64,000 nt of DNA from Anoxybacillus amylolyticus (GTDB taxonomy: Bacteria > Bacillota > Bacilli > Bacillales > Anoxybacillaceae): positions 1,500,001 through 1,564,000 of the forward strand of contig NZ_CP015438.1 in NCBI RefSeq assembly GCF_001634285.1. The letters run 5' to 3'. The notes under the pieces were generated by a model, which saw only the letters and a program-made list of their open reading frames with translations, did no database searches and was not told the DNA's origin. The position numbers and the translations under genes were made by a program. Below are positions 9,126 to 18,197 of the stretch, piece by piece. Every line of letters begins with the position of its first letter. Position 1 is the stretch's first letter.

Positions 9126-11013
9126 ATCGAGTAGGAGGGGGTGATTAACCCCCGACCTCTCACACCACCGTACGTACCGTTCGGTATACGGCGGTTCCAC
9201 TAAGATTGACGCAGAAATTCGTAGCGATTATACAGACTTTTCAGCCCTCGTTGGCTCCAATAGGAGTTGTCGAGGGTTTTGTGTAGAATTGGGCTGTGGG
9301 CGATTCGCCAGTATTTCTTTCTGGTGTTTCCCCATTCGTATGCTTTGTATTCTGGAATCCCTAATCCAATCAGCTTTCTAACTCTTGTTTTAGGTTTCTT
9401 CCATTGTTTCCATTCACACATTCTCAGCCTTCTTCTTATCCACTCGTCTATTTCTTTGAATTTGCTCGGGGTATCTGCTAGCGCGAAGTATCCGCACCAT
9501 CCTGTGAGGTATTGGTTCAGTCTTTCCACCCTTACTTCCATCGGATAAGGCTTCGACCGAGAAGTTATTTCTCGTATTTTTCTTTTCAGCCGTTCCATGC
9601 TTTCTTTGGCTATTCGCACCTTTGGATCTTTGTGAAAGGTGAAACTGAACCCTAGAAACTTCCGTTTCCACGGACGGTCTACTGCTGATTTCTCTCTGTT
9701 TACCTTCAATTTTAGGTGCTGTTCGAGGAAGGTCGATACCGATTTCATCACACGCTGTCCTGCTTTCCATGACTTCACATAGATGTTGCAGTCATCCGCA
9801 TATCGGACAAATTGGTGCCCCCTTGCTTCCAACTCTTTGTCCAATTGGTCTAGGAGAATGTTGGATAGAAGTGGACTAAGCGGTCCTCCCTGCGGTGTTC
9901 CTTCTTCCGTTATTTGGACAACCCCATTTATCATGACTCCTGATTGAAGATATTTTCGTATCAACTTCAGTAGGATGCGGTCTTCGATTCGCTTGGCGAG
10001 TATCCCCATCAATTGGTCGTGATTGACTTTATCAAAGAATTTCTCTAAGTCTATATCGACCACCCAGCGGTAACCCTCTTTGATATATTCTTTCGCCTTC
10101 CTTACCGCATCATGAGCCCTCCGATTCGGACGAAACCCATAACTATTTTCCGAAAAGGTTGGGTCAAAGATTGGGGTTAACACTTGAGCGATTGCTTGTT
10201 GAATGAAACGATCTGTCACGGTAGGTATTCCTAACATCCTCACTCCGCCATTTGGTTTCGGGATTTCGACACGACGTACGGGTGCAGGTTGGTAGGTTCC
10301 TGTTCTTAACTCTTCCCGGAGGGAGTCCCAGTTTTCATAGAGATGTCTTCGTAGGTCTTTTACGGACATTCCATCGATGCCGTGACTTCCTTTATTTTGT
10401 TCCACTCGTTTGAGCGCCGTTAGAAGATTTCCACGTGACAAGATTCGTTCCATTAACATCTTCGCTTCCCTTTCTACGTGAACGAAGGTTCTCCTTATGC
10501 CAGTTCCTGCTCCACCCTCTTAGAGTCCCCCACGGGATTCACCGCTTCCTCCTCTAAGTAAGTCCTTTCGGATTGTCTGTGTTCTTCACAGGTACTGAAT
10601 GCGTAGATTTCGTTCTCTCTTCATGGTTCAGTCCTTCCCACCCTTTCTCGAGCAAGGATGGTACTATGACCTCTGCTGACTTCTGATTGTTCAGCTATCC
10701 ATCACTGGATAGGTTGCCAAGGGAACTCGGCATTCCAATCAGACCTCCCCGGGTAAGAGTGCAGTCTTTCCTTCCATCCATCTGCTTCATTTACTCGATA
10801 TCACCTTCGGCAGAAAGGGCTTTGTTTTGTCGCGCAAACTCACCCAATGATACCTAGCCTCTTATGAAGTTCGTGTTCCTCAGACCGGAAGTTTGCCGCT
10901 CGCTTCCTTCAGATTCCGCGTCACCACGGACACCCTTGCGTTAAGCTAACTGCTACTTCTGCCTTCGCAGTTCGGGACTTTCACCCTATAGACTACACCC
11001 ATGCCGGACGCAC
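9126..11013 (-). mobile_element. Group IIC intron (GsI-IIC-like)
   Basis: Full-length group II intron read on the minus strand, about 1.89 kb. Its 5' end at 11013 starts GTGCGTCCGGCATGGG, followed by typical domain I sequence (GGGTGAAAGTCCCGAACTG). Domains I-III fill about 10460-11013, the RT gene sits in domain IV, domain V is at about 9163-9196 (ACCGCCGTATACCGAAC on the minus strand), domain VI at about 9131-9160, and the 3' end reads CTACTCGAT. Directly upstream on the same strand is a GC-rich hairpin (11018-11052), the target type of group IIC introns. Boundaries are read by eye, good to a few bases. Confidence 0.9.
9200..10459 (-). CDS. ltrA: Group II intron reverse transcriptase/maturase
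   Basis: Intron-encoded protein of 419 aa that helps splicing and copies the intron into new DNA sites. RT blocks are complete: VVDIDLEKFFD at about residue 133-143, GTPQGGPLSPLL near 188-199, the catalytic YADD at 220-223, then a thumb/maturase region with WGYF-like GWCGYF. There is no HNH endonuclease domain, as usual for class IIC. Wording is close to the thermostable Geobacillus GsI-IIC enzyme. ATG codons at 10459 and 10453 are both possible starts, and the ribosome site is weak. No internal stop is visible, so it looks functional. Confidence 0.93.
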   Translation of the reverse strand: MLMERILSRGNLLTALKRVEQNKGSHGIDGMSVKDLRRHLYENWDSLREELRTGTYQPAPVRRVEIPKPNGGVRMLGIPTVTDRFIQQAIAQVLTPIFDPTFSENSYGFRPNRRAHDAVRKAKEYIKEGYRWVVDIDLEKFFDKVNHDQLMGILAKRIEDRILLKLIRKYLQSGVMINGVVQITEEGTPQGGPLSPLLSNILLDQLDKELEARGHQFVRYADDCNIYVKSWKAGQRVMKSVSTFLEQHLKLKVNREKSAVDRPWKRKFLGFSFTFHKDPKVRIAKESMERLKRKIREITSRSKPYPMEVRVERLNQYLTGWCGYFALADTPSKFKEIDEWIRRRLRMCEWKQWKKPKTRVRKLIGLGIPEYKAYEWGNTRKKYWRIAHSPILHKTLDNSYWSQRGLKSLYNRYEFLRQS

Positions 11014-11017
11014 ACGG

Positions 11018-11057
11018 AAATGCCGGTCGGAGAAAAAACTCCGCCGGCATTTTTCTT
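11018..11057 (+). terminator. Displaced rnjB terminator / intron target hairpin
   Basis: Strong stem of 14 pairs with one bulged T (AAATGCCGG and CGGAG with CTCCG and CCGGCATTT), A6 loop, T run on the plus strand. Before intron insertion it would have lain a few dozen bases after rnjB. On the minus strand it directly precedes the intron 5' end. Confidence 0.85.
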
Positions 11058-11106
11058 TGCTTCATAGAACATACTAAACAATACTAGGCAAGAAAGGAGC
11101 ATGAAC

Positions 11107-11841
11107 ATGGAGAAAAAGCAATACATACCGTTTGGCTCAGAAGACCAACAAGAAGAAAAACAAGAGCAGGTAGCTACAACTATTCAACAGCTTGGGCAAA
11201 CGAACATTCCGCAAATGGCGCAAGATACAAACATTCATTGCTTGACAATTATCGGTCAAATCGAAGGACATATTCAACTTCCGCCGCAAAACAAAGCGAC
11301 AAAATACGAGCACGTCATTCCACAAATTGTAGCAATCGAACAAAATCCGAACATCGAGGGATTGCTTGTTATTTTAAATACGGTTGGCGGTGACGTGGAA
11401 GCAGGATTGGCAATTGCGGAAATGCTCGCTTCGTTATCAAAGCCGACCGTTTCGATTGTGTTAGGGGGAGGGCACTCGATTGGTGTGCCAATTGCGGTAT
11501 CGTGTGATTATTCGTTTATTACGGAAACGGCAACGATGACGATTCATCCTGTTCGTTTAACAGGGCTTGTCATTGGTGTTCCGCAAACGTTTGAGTATTT
11601 AGATAAAATGCAAGAGCGCGTCGTTCGTTTTGTAACGAAGCATTCAAAAATTACCGAGGAAAAATTTAAAGAGTTAATGTTTTCAAAGGGAAATTTAACA
11701 CGTGACATCGGCACAAACGTTGTTGGAACAGATGCCGTTCAATACGGGTTAATTGATGAAGTAGGCGGTGTGGCGCAAGCAATGCAAAAACTGCGGCAGC
11801 TCATCGAATGGAAAAAAGAAGGAGGAACGATTTTACAATGA
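11107..11841 (+). CDS. tepA: ClpP-like protease TepA (YmfB)
   Basis: Member of the ClpP/crotonase-fold serine peptidases, 244 aa, formerly called translocation-enhancing protein. [11 protein letters not shown] carries the GxSxG nucleophile motif, [15 protein letters not shown] is the ClpP-type oxyanion segment, and TIHPVR contains the His. The ATG at 11107 has GGAG about 7 nt upstream, whereas the ATG at 11101 is 1 nt from it. The start of ylzJ overlaps the stop (ATGA), indicating translational coupling. B. subtilis has the same tepA-ylzJ-spoIIIE order. Its natural substrates are not known to me. Confidence 0.92.
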   Translation: MEKKQYIPFGSEDQQEEKQEQVATTIQQLGQTNIPQMAQDTNIHCLTIIGQIEGHIQLPPQNKATKYEHVIPQIVAIEQNPNIEGLLVILNTVGGDVEAGLAIAEMLASLSKPTVSIVLGGGHSIGVPIAVSCDYSFITETATMTIHPVRLTGLVIGVPQTFEYLDKMQERVVRFVTKHSKITEEKFKELMFSKGNLTRDIGTNVVGTDAVQYGLIDEVGGVAQAMQKLRQLIEWKKEGGTILQ

Positions 11842-12062
11842 TTTTATACACGATCATGCCTGAACATCTCATTTTTCCGGCAGATGACGAGGCGTATACG
11901 AAACAGCAAGTCATTTATTACGACGGTATTCCGTTTCTCGTACAGGAAACGGAAACGAAAGAGTGGGAAATCGTTCGAAATTTAAGCACAAACCCTGCTC
12001 ATTTTTTAGAGCAAAAATATGCTCCAGGTGCTAGATTTCCGTTATCGACAATAACATCTTAA
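11838..12062 (+). CDS. ylzJ: YlzJ-like small protein
   Basis: Protein of 74 aa beginning [14 protein letters not shown], the characteristic opening of the YlzJ family; no catalytic motif or membrane segment. The ATG overlaps the tepA stop by ATGA, and GGAGGAACG lies about 10 nt before it. Found between tepA and spoIIIE as in other Bacillus genomes. Function unknown; conservation of the pair with tepA suggests a shared task. Confidence 0.85.
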   Translation: MILYTIMPEHLIFPADDEAYTKQQVIYYDGIPFLVQETETKEWEIVRNLSTNPAHFLEQKYAPGARFPLSTITS

Positions 12063-12084
12063 TGAATTCTTTAGCTATTTAGTG

Positions 12085-12132
12085 TATAATAAAAAGAAAC
12101 GGAAGAAAGCAGCCAACGTTGGCTGCTTTTTT
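12085..12132 (+). promoter_or_regulatory. TATAAT box followed by terminator-like palindrome before spoIIIE
   Basis: A perfect TATAAT at 12085-12090 (no clear -35) is followed at 12107-12130 by the perfect 24-nt palindrome AAAGCAGCCAAC/GTTGGCTGCTTT and a T run. The hairpin ends the tepA-ylzJ message, but it also lies between the -10 box and spoIIIE, so it could attenuate transcription from that promoter. Confidence 0.6.
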
Positions 12133-12166
12133 CGACATTTCCAGTTTTGTATCGGAGTGGAGAAAT

Positions 12167-14431
12167 ATGGGGAAACGTAAACGACAACGTCACAAACATC
12201 CAAGGAAAAAACAAGAATGGAAGACAACCTTTCGTTTCGAACTGACTGGACTTGCCATGCTTGCCCTTTCCGTCCTCGCGATGGCAAAGCTTGGCCTCGT
12301 CGGAAAAACAGTCGTTTCCTTTGCGCGTTTTTTCCTTGGCGAATGGTATATCCTTTTATTAATCGGTGGATTCGTTTTAGCCATTTATCTTATTTGGAAG
12401 CGGGCATGGCCGCCATTTTTTCACCGGTGGTTGATTGGAGGATACACGATTAGTATTGCCCTTTTACTGCTCAGCCATCTGACGTTGTTTCGGCTTCTGT
12501 CACGACAAGGGGAGTTTAACCCAAGCATTATCCGCACAACATGGGAGCTGTTTTGGAAAGAAGCAAATGGATCGGCTACTGCGCCGCACGATTTAGGAGG
12601 AGGGATGGTCGGAGCGATTTTATTTGCAGCGAGCTATCAGCTGTTTGATGAACTTGGTACGAAGTGGGTTTGTTTCTTTCTGTTTGTCATAGGCGCTATT
12701 TTAATCACAGGGAAATCGTTAAACGAAACGGTTGGAAAAGCCGTTCATTGGCTTGTTTCGTTTATCTTCCGCCAGTGGCAAGCGTTTATTGCCGATATAA
12801 AACAAGCATGGGGCAATCGAAAGCAACAGACATCGGCAAAACATCAAAATAAACCAAAAGAAGAAACGATAATCGTAGAGGAACCGTTGCCCATGGAGGA
12901 AGAATCGTCACCTCCACCGATTATTTCCGATTTTGCTGCTGTCAGAGTAGAGCCGTCGCCGTTAATTGAAGAGGAAGAGGTAAGCGAACCAATGGCGTTT
13001 TCCGAAATGGAAAATACCGATTACCAGTTGCCTCCACTTGAATTACTGAAGCAACCAAAGCCAATCAATCAATCGAAAGATCATGCAAACATTTACGCCA
13101 ATGCCCGTAAATTAGAAAAAACGTTTCAAAGCTTTGGGGTCAAAGCGAAAGTGACACAAGTTCATCTCGGACCAGCCGTGACGAAATATGAAGTATATCC
13201 AGATGCGGGAGTAAAGGTGAGCAAAATTGTCAGCTTAAGCGACGATTTAGCATTGGCGCTAGCGGCAAAAGATATTCGCATCGAAGCACCGATTCCAGGA
13301 AAATCAGCAATTGGTATTGAAGTACCAAATGAAGAAATTGCGACCGTTTCATTGCGAGAAGTATTAGAAGCAACAGAACATTACAAACCAGACGCGAAGC
13401 TATTAATTGGGCTAGGAAGGGACATCTCGGGAGAAGCGGTTGTTGCGGAGTTAAATAAAATGCCGCACCTTCTTGTCGCAGGAGCAACAGGAAGCGGAAA
13501 AAGCGTCTGCATTAATGGGATTATTACAAGCTTATTAATGCGGACGAAGCCGCACGAAGTAAAACTGATGATGATTGACCCGAAAATGGTCGAGCTAAGC
13601 GTCTATAACGGCATTCCTCATTTATTAGCGCCAGTGGTAACCGACCCGAAAAAAGCATCACAAGCATTGAAAAAAGTGGTCAACGAAATGGAGCGGCGCT
13701 ATGAACTATTTTCACATACTGGAACAAGGAATATTGAAGGATATAACGAATATATTCAACGAGAACAAGCTGGAAAACAGCCACTTCTTCCATACATCGT
13801 CGTCATCGTTGATGAATTGGCGGACTTAATGATGGTGGCTTCGTCTGATGTGGAAGATTCCATTACTCGTTTAGCACAAATGGCACGCGCTGCTGGCATT
13901 CATCTTATTATTGCAACACAACGACCATCAGTAGATGTCATTACAGGGGTGATTAAAGCAAACATCCCATCACGTATTGCCTTTAGTGTTTCGTCGCAAA
14001 CCGACTCGCGCACGATTTTAGATATGGGCGGGGCGGAGAAGTTACTTGGAAGAGGAGATATGCTTTTCTTGCCAATGGGTGCAGCTAAACCGGTGCGCGT
14101 ACAAGGAGCGTTCGTATCGGACGAAGAAGTAGAAGCAGTCGTCCAATTTGTCATTTCACAACAAAAAGCGCAATACCACGAAGAAATGATTCCAACAGAT
14201 GCGGCAGAAGAAGATGGAGAATTTGAAGATGAATTGTATGATGAAGCCGTTCAATTAGTGATCGAAATGCAAAGCGCGTCTGTTTCGATGTTGCAGCGTC
14301 GCTTCCGCATCGGATATAACCGAGCAGCCCGTTTAATTGATGCGATGGAAGCGCGTGGCGTTGTCGGTCCTTATGAAGGAAGTAAGCCGCGGGCAGTGCT
14401 TATTCCGCGTGAAAACGCGAAAACATCCTAG
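12167..14431 (+). CDS. spoIIIE: DNA translocase SpoIIIE
   Basis: Septum-bound ATP-driven DNA pump that moves the chromosome into the forespore, 754 aa. The first about 190 residues hold several membrane helices, a charged acidic linker follows, then the FtsK motor with Walker [10 protein letters not shown] near residue 440 and Walker [13 protein letters not shown] near 545, and a C-terminal winged-helix gamma domain that reads SRS sites ([18 protein letters not shown]). The ATG at 12167 follows GGAGTGGAG and matches the lysine/arginine-rich start of the family. The motor is almost identical to B. subtilis SpoIIIE, which distinguishes it from SftA. Confidence 0.96.
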   Translation: MGKRKRQRHKHPRKKQEWKTTFRFELTGLAMLALSVLAMAKLGLVGKTVVSFARFFLGEWYILLLIGGFVLAIYLIWKRAWPPFFHRWLIGGYTISIALLLLSHLTLFRLLSRQGEFNPSIIRTTWELFWKEANGSATAPHDLGGGMVGAILFAASYQLFDELGTKWVCFFLFVIGAILITGKSLNETVGKAVHWLVSFIFRQWQAFIADIKQAWGNRKQQTSAKHQNKPKEETIIVEEPLPMEEESSPPPIISDFAAVRVEPSPLIEEEEVSEPMAFSEMENTDYQLPPLELLKQPKPINQSKDHANIYANARKLEKTFQSFGVKAKVTQVHLGPAVTKYEVYPDAGVKVSKIVSLSDDLALALAAKDIRIEAPIPGKSAIGIEVPNEEIATVSLREVLEATEHYKPDAKLLIGLGRDISGEAVVAELNKMPHLLVAGATGSGKSVCINGIITSLLMRTKPHEVKLMMIDPKMVELSVYNGIPHLLAPVVTDPKKASQALKKVVNEMERRYELFSHTGTRNIEGYNEYIQREQAGKQPLLPYIVVIVDELADLMMVASSDVEDSITRLAQMARAAGIHLIIATQRPSVDVITGVIKANIPSRIAFSVSSQTDSRTILDMGGAEKLLGRGDMLFLPMGAAKPVRVQGAFVSDEEVEAVVQFVISQQKAQYHEEMIPTDAAEEDGEFEDELYDEAVQLVIEMQSASVSMLQRRFRIGYNRAARLIDAMEARGVVGPYEGSKPRAVLIPRENAKTS

Positions 14432-14458
14432 GCTGATTCAAGCGCCGCTTGAATCAGC
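14432..14458 (+). terminator. Hairpin after spoIIIE
   Basis: 11-bp stem GCTGATTCAAG / CTTGAATCAGC with a 5-nt loop just after the stop codon. No T run follows, so it may protect the 3' end or act as a weak terminator. Confidence 0.5.
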
Positions 14459-14521
14459 ATAACACATTGAAAACGTTTACGTTGATGTTTTTGCTTTTTT
14501 CGACAAAATTTTTATTCCCTA

Positions 14522-14550
14522 TTTATTTATGACGAAAAAAATGTTATAGT
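14522..14550 (+). promoter_or_regulatory. Promoter of the nupR-like regulator
   Basis: Extended -10 TGTTATAGT (14542-14550) with a weak TTTATT -35 at 17-nt spacing. The two operator-like palindromes lie just downstream of it. Confidence 0.45.
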
Positions 14551-14563
14551 AATGACGACTAGA

Positions 14564-14590
14564 TTAGAACGTCTAACGTCAGAGGTCTGA
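14564..14590 (+). promoter_or_regulatory. Two tandem operator-like palindromes
   Basis: TTAGA-ACG-TCTAA (14564-14576) and TCAGA-GG-TCTGA (14579-14590) share the half-site TYAGA, with centres about 14.5 bp apart. They sit between the promoter and the ATG of a GntR-type repressor, a standard place for autoregulation. AGAnnTCT-like dyads are common for HutC-type regulators. Confidence 0.6.
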
Positions 14591-14625
14591 TATCTGGAAA
14601 CTTATTTAACTGGAGGCTTTTTCGA

Positions 14626-15357
14626 ATGTCTATTAAGTCTGACAATCGCCACTTATATTTACAAGTGATTGATCGCATTAAGCAGGATATCGAAACAGGC
14701 GTGTATAAAGAAAAGCAAAAGCTCCCATCCGAGTTTGAACTTTCAAAGCAGCTTGGTGTGAGTCGAGCGACGTTACGCGAAGCGCTGCGTGTGCTAGAGG
14801 AAGAAAATGTGATCATCCGTCGGCATGGCGTCGGTACGTTTGTAAATTCCCGCCCAATGTTTACGTCTGGTATCGAGCAATTAAGTAGTGTCACCGATAT
14901 GATTAAACAAGCTGGTCGAAAACCAGGGACGATTTTTCTCTCTTCCTCCATTCAAGAACCGACAGAAGAAGACATCCGACGGTTTCAATGTGCGCCTGAC
15001 GAGGACATTTTATTTGTTGAACGAGTCCGGACAGCTGACGGGGAACCAGTTGTATATTGTGTGGATAAAATTCCGTGCAAATATTTACCAAAAGGAATTT
15101 CGTATGAACACGAATCGATGTTTGAGAATTTACACAACCAGACCAACCATGATATCGCTTACGCTGTAGCGCATATCGAACCGCTCGGATACCATGAGAA
15201 AGTGTCACCGACTTTGCAATGCGACCCCGAAACGGCGCTGCTTGTTTTAAAACAAATGCATTTTGATAACAACGATGAACCGATTTTGTATTCCATTAAC
15301 TATTTCAAATCCGATAAGTTTAGTTTTCATGTGTTAAGAAAACGCATTCATTTTTAA
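14626..15357 (+). CDS. nupR: GntR/HutC-family regulator of nucleoside uptake (YmfC/NupR-like)
   Basis: DNA-binding regulator, 243 aa. An N-terminal winged helix-turn-helix of GntR type ([29 protein letters not shown], about residues 33-60, here split by the HGVGTFV wing) is followed by a C-terminal UTRA ligand domain (about 90-240), placing it in the HutC subfamily. In B. subtilis the gene after spoIIIE is ymfC, which I recall being linked to control of the guanosine transporter nupNOPQ. Here a transporter of that type follows directly, which supports the assignment. The ligand is probably a nucleoside or phosphorylated derivative, not shown by sequence. Confidence 0.82.
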   Translation: MSIKSDNRHLYLQVIDRIKQDIETGVYKEKQKLPSEFELSKQLGVSRATLREALRVLEEENVIIRRHGVGTFVNSRPMFTSGIEQLSSVTDMIKQAGRKPGTIFLSSSIQEPTEEDIRRFQCAPDEDILFVERVRTADGEPVVYCVDKIPCKYLPKGISYEHESMFENLHNQTNHDIAYAVAHIEPLGYHEKVSPTLQCDPETALLVLKQMHFDNNDEPILYSINYFKSDKFSFHVLRKRIHF

Positions 15358-15447
15358 AGGGGGTGACACTTCATACATAGAAACGCAGGATGTATTCAAT
15401 AATAAGAAAGTACACGCATTTACTATTTTTATTAGGGGGTAGAAGCG

Positions 15448-16536
15448 ATGAAGAAAAAACGCATTGGTGGTTTAGCGCTTTCCCTTGTATTAGCTGCTGG
15501 TACATTGCTTAGCGGTTGTGGACAAGGACAGAAAGCAGGAGAAAAGAAAGACAACTTTACAGTAGCAATGGTAACGGACGTTGGCGGAATTGACGACAAA
15601 TCGTTCAACCAGTCTGCATGGGAAGGATTGCAAAAGTTCGGTCAAGATAACGGCATGAAAAAAGGAAAAGACGGGTATGATTATTTGCAATCCCAAAGCG
15701 ATGCAGACTATTCTACAAACTTAAACAAACTAGCGCGCAGCAACTTTGACTTAATTTACGGTATCGGCTTTTTAATGACAGATGCGATTACAAAAATTGC
15801 AGAACAAAAACCGAAACAAAAATTCGCCATTGTTGACAGTGTGGTAAACAAACCAAACGTGGCAAGTATTACGTTCAAAGAGCATGAGGGTTCGTTTCTT
15901 GTAGGGGTTGTCGCAGGATTGACAACGAAAACAAACAAAATCGGCTTCGTAGGTGGAATGGAAATTCCATTAATTGAGAAGTTCGAAAGCGGCTTCCGTG
16001 CAGGGGTTAAAGCGGTAAATCCGAAAGCAACGGTGGAAGTACAATACGCTGGTGCATTCGACCAGGCGGACAAGGGAAAAGCGATTGCATCTAGTATGTA
16101 CGCTTCTGGCATTGATGTCATTTACCATGCAGCAGGTGCAACAGGTAACGGTGTGTTCTCTGAAGCAAAAGACTTAAAAACAAAAGATCCTAACCGTGAA
16201 ATTTGGGTTATCGGTGTAGATAAAGACCAAGCGCCAGAAGGGGAAGTAAAAGTAGGCGACAAAACATACAACGTCACATTAACATCAATGGTAAAACGTG
16301 TAGACGTAGCAGTATATGACGTAGCAAAGAAAACAAAAGAAGGTCAATTTCCTGGCGGAAAAGTGCTTGAGTACGGTCTTCCTGAAAACGGGGTAGGCAT
16401 TGCACCAACACAAGATAACATTAAACCAGACATCTTAAAAGTAGTCGATGAATGGAAACAAAAAATTATCAAAGGCGAAGTGAAAGTACCAACGACTCGC
16501 GACGAATACAAACAATTCGAAGCGAATTTGAAATAA
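15448..16536 (+). CDS. nupN: Nucleoside-binding BMP-family lipoprotein
   Basis: Extracellular substrate-binding component of an ABC importer, 362 aa. A lysine-rich signal sequence leads to the lipobox LLSGC with the lipidated Cys at residue 24. The mature part has the BMP/Med pattern: [41 protein letters not shown] and GVDKDQ. This family binds purine nucleosides, and relatives NupN and TmpC/PnrA bind guanosine or inosine. AGGGGG precedes the ATG. It is separated from the ATPase gene by two long hairpins, which fits the usual excess of binding protein over the membrane parts. Confidence 0.9.
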   Translation: MKKKRIGGLALSLVLAAGTLLSGCGQGQKAGEKKDNFTVAMVTDVGGIDDKSFNQSAWEGLQKFGQDNGMKKGKDGYDYLQSQSDADYSTNLNKLARSNFDLIYGIGFLMTDAITKIAEQKPKQKFAIVDSVVNKPNVASITFKEHEGSFLVGVVAGLTTKTNKIGFVGGMEIPLIEKFESGFRAGVKAVNPKATVEVQYAGAFDQADKGKAIASSMYASGIDVIYHAAGATGNGVFSEAKDLKTKDPNREIWVIGVDKDQAPEGEVKVGDKTYNVTLTSMVKRVDVAVYDVAKKTKEGQFPGGKVLEYGLPENGVGIAPTQDNIKPDILKVVDEWKQKIIKGEVKVPTTRDEYKQFEANLK

Positions 16537-16542
16537 AACAAT

Positions 16543-16580
16543 CGAATAAAAAGGCTAGTGTATGCTAGCCTTTTTATTCG
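16543..16580 (+). terminator. Long hairpin 1 between nupN and nupO
   Basis: Perfect 16-bp stem from CGAATAAAAAGGCTAG to its complement, loop TGTATG. The 3' arm contains T5. Works as a terminator or partial terminator in either direction. Confidence 0.8.
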
Positions 16581-16592
16581 CCAAAAATCGTT

Positions 16593-16628
16593 AAATAAAA
16601 AGTTGCAAGCACTTGTAACTTTTTATTT
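16593..16628 (+). terminator. Long hairpin 2 between nupN and nupO
   Basis: 16-bp stem AAATAAAAAGTTGCAA / TTGTAACTTTTTATTT with one G-T pair, loop GCAC, only 12 nt after hairpin 1. The 3' arm again holds a T5 run. Confidence 0.75.
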
Positions 16629-16667
16629 GATGATTTCTAATAGCTCATTTAAGAGGAGTGAACTTGT

Positions 16668-18197
16668 TTGGAATACGTAATTGAAATGCTTAATATTCGG
16701 AAGGTATTCGGCAATTTCGTTGCAAACGACAACATTACACTCCAAGTGAAAAAGGGAGAAATTCACGCCTTACTTGGAGAAAATGGCGCCGGTAAATCCA
16801 CGCTCATGAACGTATTGTTTGGTCTTTATCAACCGGACGGCGGCGAAATTCGTGTCAAAGGACAGCCGGTGAAAATCGCCAATCCGAACGTGGCCAATGA
16901 CCTTGGCATCGGGATGGTACATCAACATTTTATGCTTGTCGATACGTTTACGGTTACAGAAAATATTATTTTAGGAAGTGAGCCGACAAAAGGTGGTACA
17001 ATCGATATTAAGCGTGCGGAAGAACAAGTGCGCGAACTATCGGAACGTTACGGACTAGCAGTTGATCCAACAGCGAAAATTTCCGATATTTCCGTGGGAA
17101 TGCAACAACGGGTAGAAATTTTAAAAACGCTTTACCGTGGGGCGGAAATTTTAATTTTTGACGAACCGACAGCTGTTTTAACACCACAAGAAATTCAAGA
17201 ATTAATTCAAATTATGCGTGCGCTTGTTCGTGAAGGAAAATCGATTATTTTAATTACGCATAAGTTAAAAGAAATTATGGAGGTATGTGACCGCGTTACC
17301 GTTATTCGCCGAGGGAAAGGAATTGGGACGCTTAACGTTGCCGAAACGAACCCGAACGAGTTAGCCGCATTAATGGTTGGGCGTGAAGTGCATTTTAAGA
17401 CAGAGAAGCAACCATCTCAACCGGGAAAAGAAGTGTTAGAGATTCGCGATTTAGTAGTGAAAGATGCGCGCGGGGTGACGGTTGTCGATCATTTAAATTT
17501 GACGGTGCGCGCTGGTGAAATTGTCGGGATTGCCGGTGTTGACGGCAACGGGCAGACAGAATTGGTGGAAGCGATTACAGGGTTAATCAAAGCAGAATCT
17601 GGCTCGGTGAAGTTAAATGGAAAAGACATTTTTAACTTATCGCCGCGAAAAATTACGGAAGCCGGAGTCGGTCATATTCCGCAAGACCGACATAAACACG
17701 GTCTTGTTCTTGACTTTCCAATTGGTGAAAATATGGTGCTACAAACGTACTATAAAGAACCGTACTCAAAACGAGGAATTTTAAACTTTAAAGCTATTTA
17801 TGAAAAAGCGCGCCAGCTAATCGCTGAATTTGACGTGCGGACGCCAGATGAATATACGCAAGCGCGGGCGCTTTCTGGTGGGAACCAGCAAAAAGCGATT
17901 ATCGGTCGCGAAGTCGATCGTAACCCAGATTTGCTCATTGCTGCACAGCCAACGCGCGGACTTGACGTCGGGGCGATCGAATTTATTCATAAACGGCTAA
18001 TCGAACAACGCGACCAAGGAAAAGCCGTTCTTCTCGTTTCGTTTGAATTGGACGAAGTAATGAACGTAAGTGACCGAATTGCGGTTATTTACGAAGGAAA
18101 AATTGTGGCGATTGTTGATCCGAAAGAAACGACAGAACAAGAACTAGGGTTATTAATGGCAGGAAGTAAACGGAAGGAAGCAGGTGTTTCTTCATGA
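16668..18197 (+). CDS. nupO: Nucleoside ABC transporter, double ATP-binding protein
   Basis: Energy-coupling subunit with two ABC domains in one 509-aa chain, the format of sugar and nucleoside importers. Domain 1 has intact Walker A GENGAGKST (about 38-46) and Walker B ILIFDEPT. Domain 2 is degenerate at Walker A (GVDGNGQTE) and Walker B (LLIAAQPTRGLD) but keeps the signature LSGGNQQK, as usual in this family. TTG start with GAGGAG 9 nt upstream. The stop overlaps the start of the next permease gene. Acts on the inner face of the membrane with NupP and NupQ. Confidence 0.9.
   Translation: MEYVIEMLNIRKVFGNFVANDNITLQVKKGEIHALLGENGAGKSTLMNVLFGLYQPDGGEIRVKGQPVKIANPNVANDLGIGMVHQHFMLVDTFTVTENIILGSEPTKGGTIDIKRAEEQVRELSERYGLAVDPTAKISDISVGMQQRVEILKTLYRGAEILIFDEPTAVLTPQEIQELIQIMRALVREGKSIILITHKLKEIMEVCDRVTVIRRGKGIGTLNVAETNPNELAALMVGREVHFKTEKQPSQPGKEVLEIRDLVVKDARGVTVVDHLNLTVRAGEIVGIAGVDGNGQTELVEAITGLIKAESGSVKLNGKDIFNLSPRKITEAGVGHIPQDRHKHGLVLDFPIGENMVLQTYYKEPYSKRGILNFKAIYEKARQLIAEFDVRTPDEYTQARALSGGNQQKAIIGREVDRNPDLLIAAQPTRGLDVGAIEFIHKRLIEQRDQGKAVLLVSFELDEVMNVSDRIAVIYEGKIVAIVDPKETTEQELGLLMAGSKRKEAGVSS

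Noticed and set aside
9267-9770. Open frames on both strands inside the intron RT gene
   Set aside because: They are in other frames of a clearly coding RT gene and lack starts with ribosome sites.
13230-14154. Minus-strand open frames within spoIIIE and within other long genes
   Set aside because: They are antisense shadows of strongly coding frames with GC-biased third positions and have no recognisable products.
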